DNA of 5,382 bases, taken from Accumulibacter sp. (GTDB lineage: Bacteria > Pseudomonadota > Gammaproteobacteria > Burkholderiales > Rhodocyclaceae). The notes below the pieces were generated by a model. It searched no databases, was not told the origin of the DNA, and saw nothing but the letters and a program-made list of their open reading frames with translations. Location of the stretch: positions 1-5,382 of the forward strand of contig JAISQQ010000269.1 in assembly GCA_031274075.1 (NCBI GenBank), read 5' to 3'. This document shows, one piece after another, positions 5,330-5,382 of this stretch; the first letter of the stretch is position 1, and each line of letters opens with the position of its first letter. The position numbers and the translations under genes were made by a program.

Positions 5330-5382
5330 TTCACCCAGGGCTTGAATTGAGGTTTTTGGGATCAAGGCATTTCTCGTACTAA

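Noticed and set aside
4425..5345. Plus-strand frame of 306 codons opposite otnI
   Set aside because: Antisense shadow that also runs through the hairpin element at 5271-5329; no ribosome binding site or family motif.
5220..5382. Open minus-strand frame entering from beyond the window and ending near 5220
   Set aside because: Most of it is translation of the hairpin element and direct repeats, with no recognisable protein; the C-terminal end of an upstream gene cannot be judged from so little sequence.

Overview
The window is GC-rich DNA whose codons mostly end in G or C. It carries an outer-membrane-type lipoprotein amidase and several hairpin-forming intergenic repeats. Together these suggest a Gram-negative proteobacterium, and the AmiD-like amidase and the DenD/OtnI pair make a betaproteobacterium my best guess. 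That placement is inference; no rRNA or other marker gene is present.

Layout: mntH-like Nramp metal transporter (8-1282, +); a 423-bp gene-free stretch (1283-1705) packed with tandem heptamers and hairpin repeats; then four genes on the minus strand. In transcription order these are otnI (5201-4422, 2-oxo-tetronate isomerase), denD (4425-3442, D-erythronate dehydrogenase), amiD (3378-2632, lipoprotein N-acetylmuramoyl-L-alanine amidase) and an unassigned short-chain dehydrogenase (2542-1706). The transporter and the dehydrogenase converge on the repeat-filled stretch. The last 181 bases (5202-5382) hold the otnI ribosome binding site, a 9-bp direct repeat and a paired-hairpin element. I see no gene in 5330-5382.

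How the genes work together: otnI and denD overlap by four bases (ATGA), and denD has its own strong Shine-Dalgarno inside otnI, so they are almost certainly co-translated. They give the first two steps of D-erythronate breakdown: DenD oxidises D-erythronate to 2-oxo-tetronate, and OtnI converts that to 3-oxo-tetronate. The kinase (OtnK) and decarboxylase (OtnC) that complete the route to dihydroxyacetone phosphate are not in the window. amiD (peptidoglycan recycling or remodelling) follows in the same orientation after a 63-bp repeat-filled gap and has no obvious metabolic link. The last dehydrogenase could act on a related sugar acid, but nothing in its sequence fixes a substrate.

The most unusual content is repetitive rather than genic. 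There are two heptanucleotide repeat families, one of which runs into denD and encodes its last residues. There are also two hairpin repeat families whose stems vary but keep pairing. I found no CRISPR array, phage, toxin-antitoxin or defence system, and no convincing undescribed multi-gene system.
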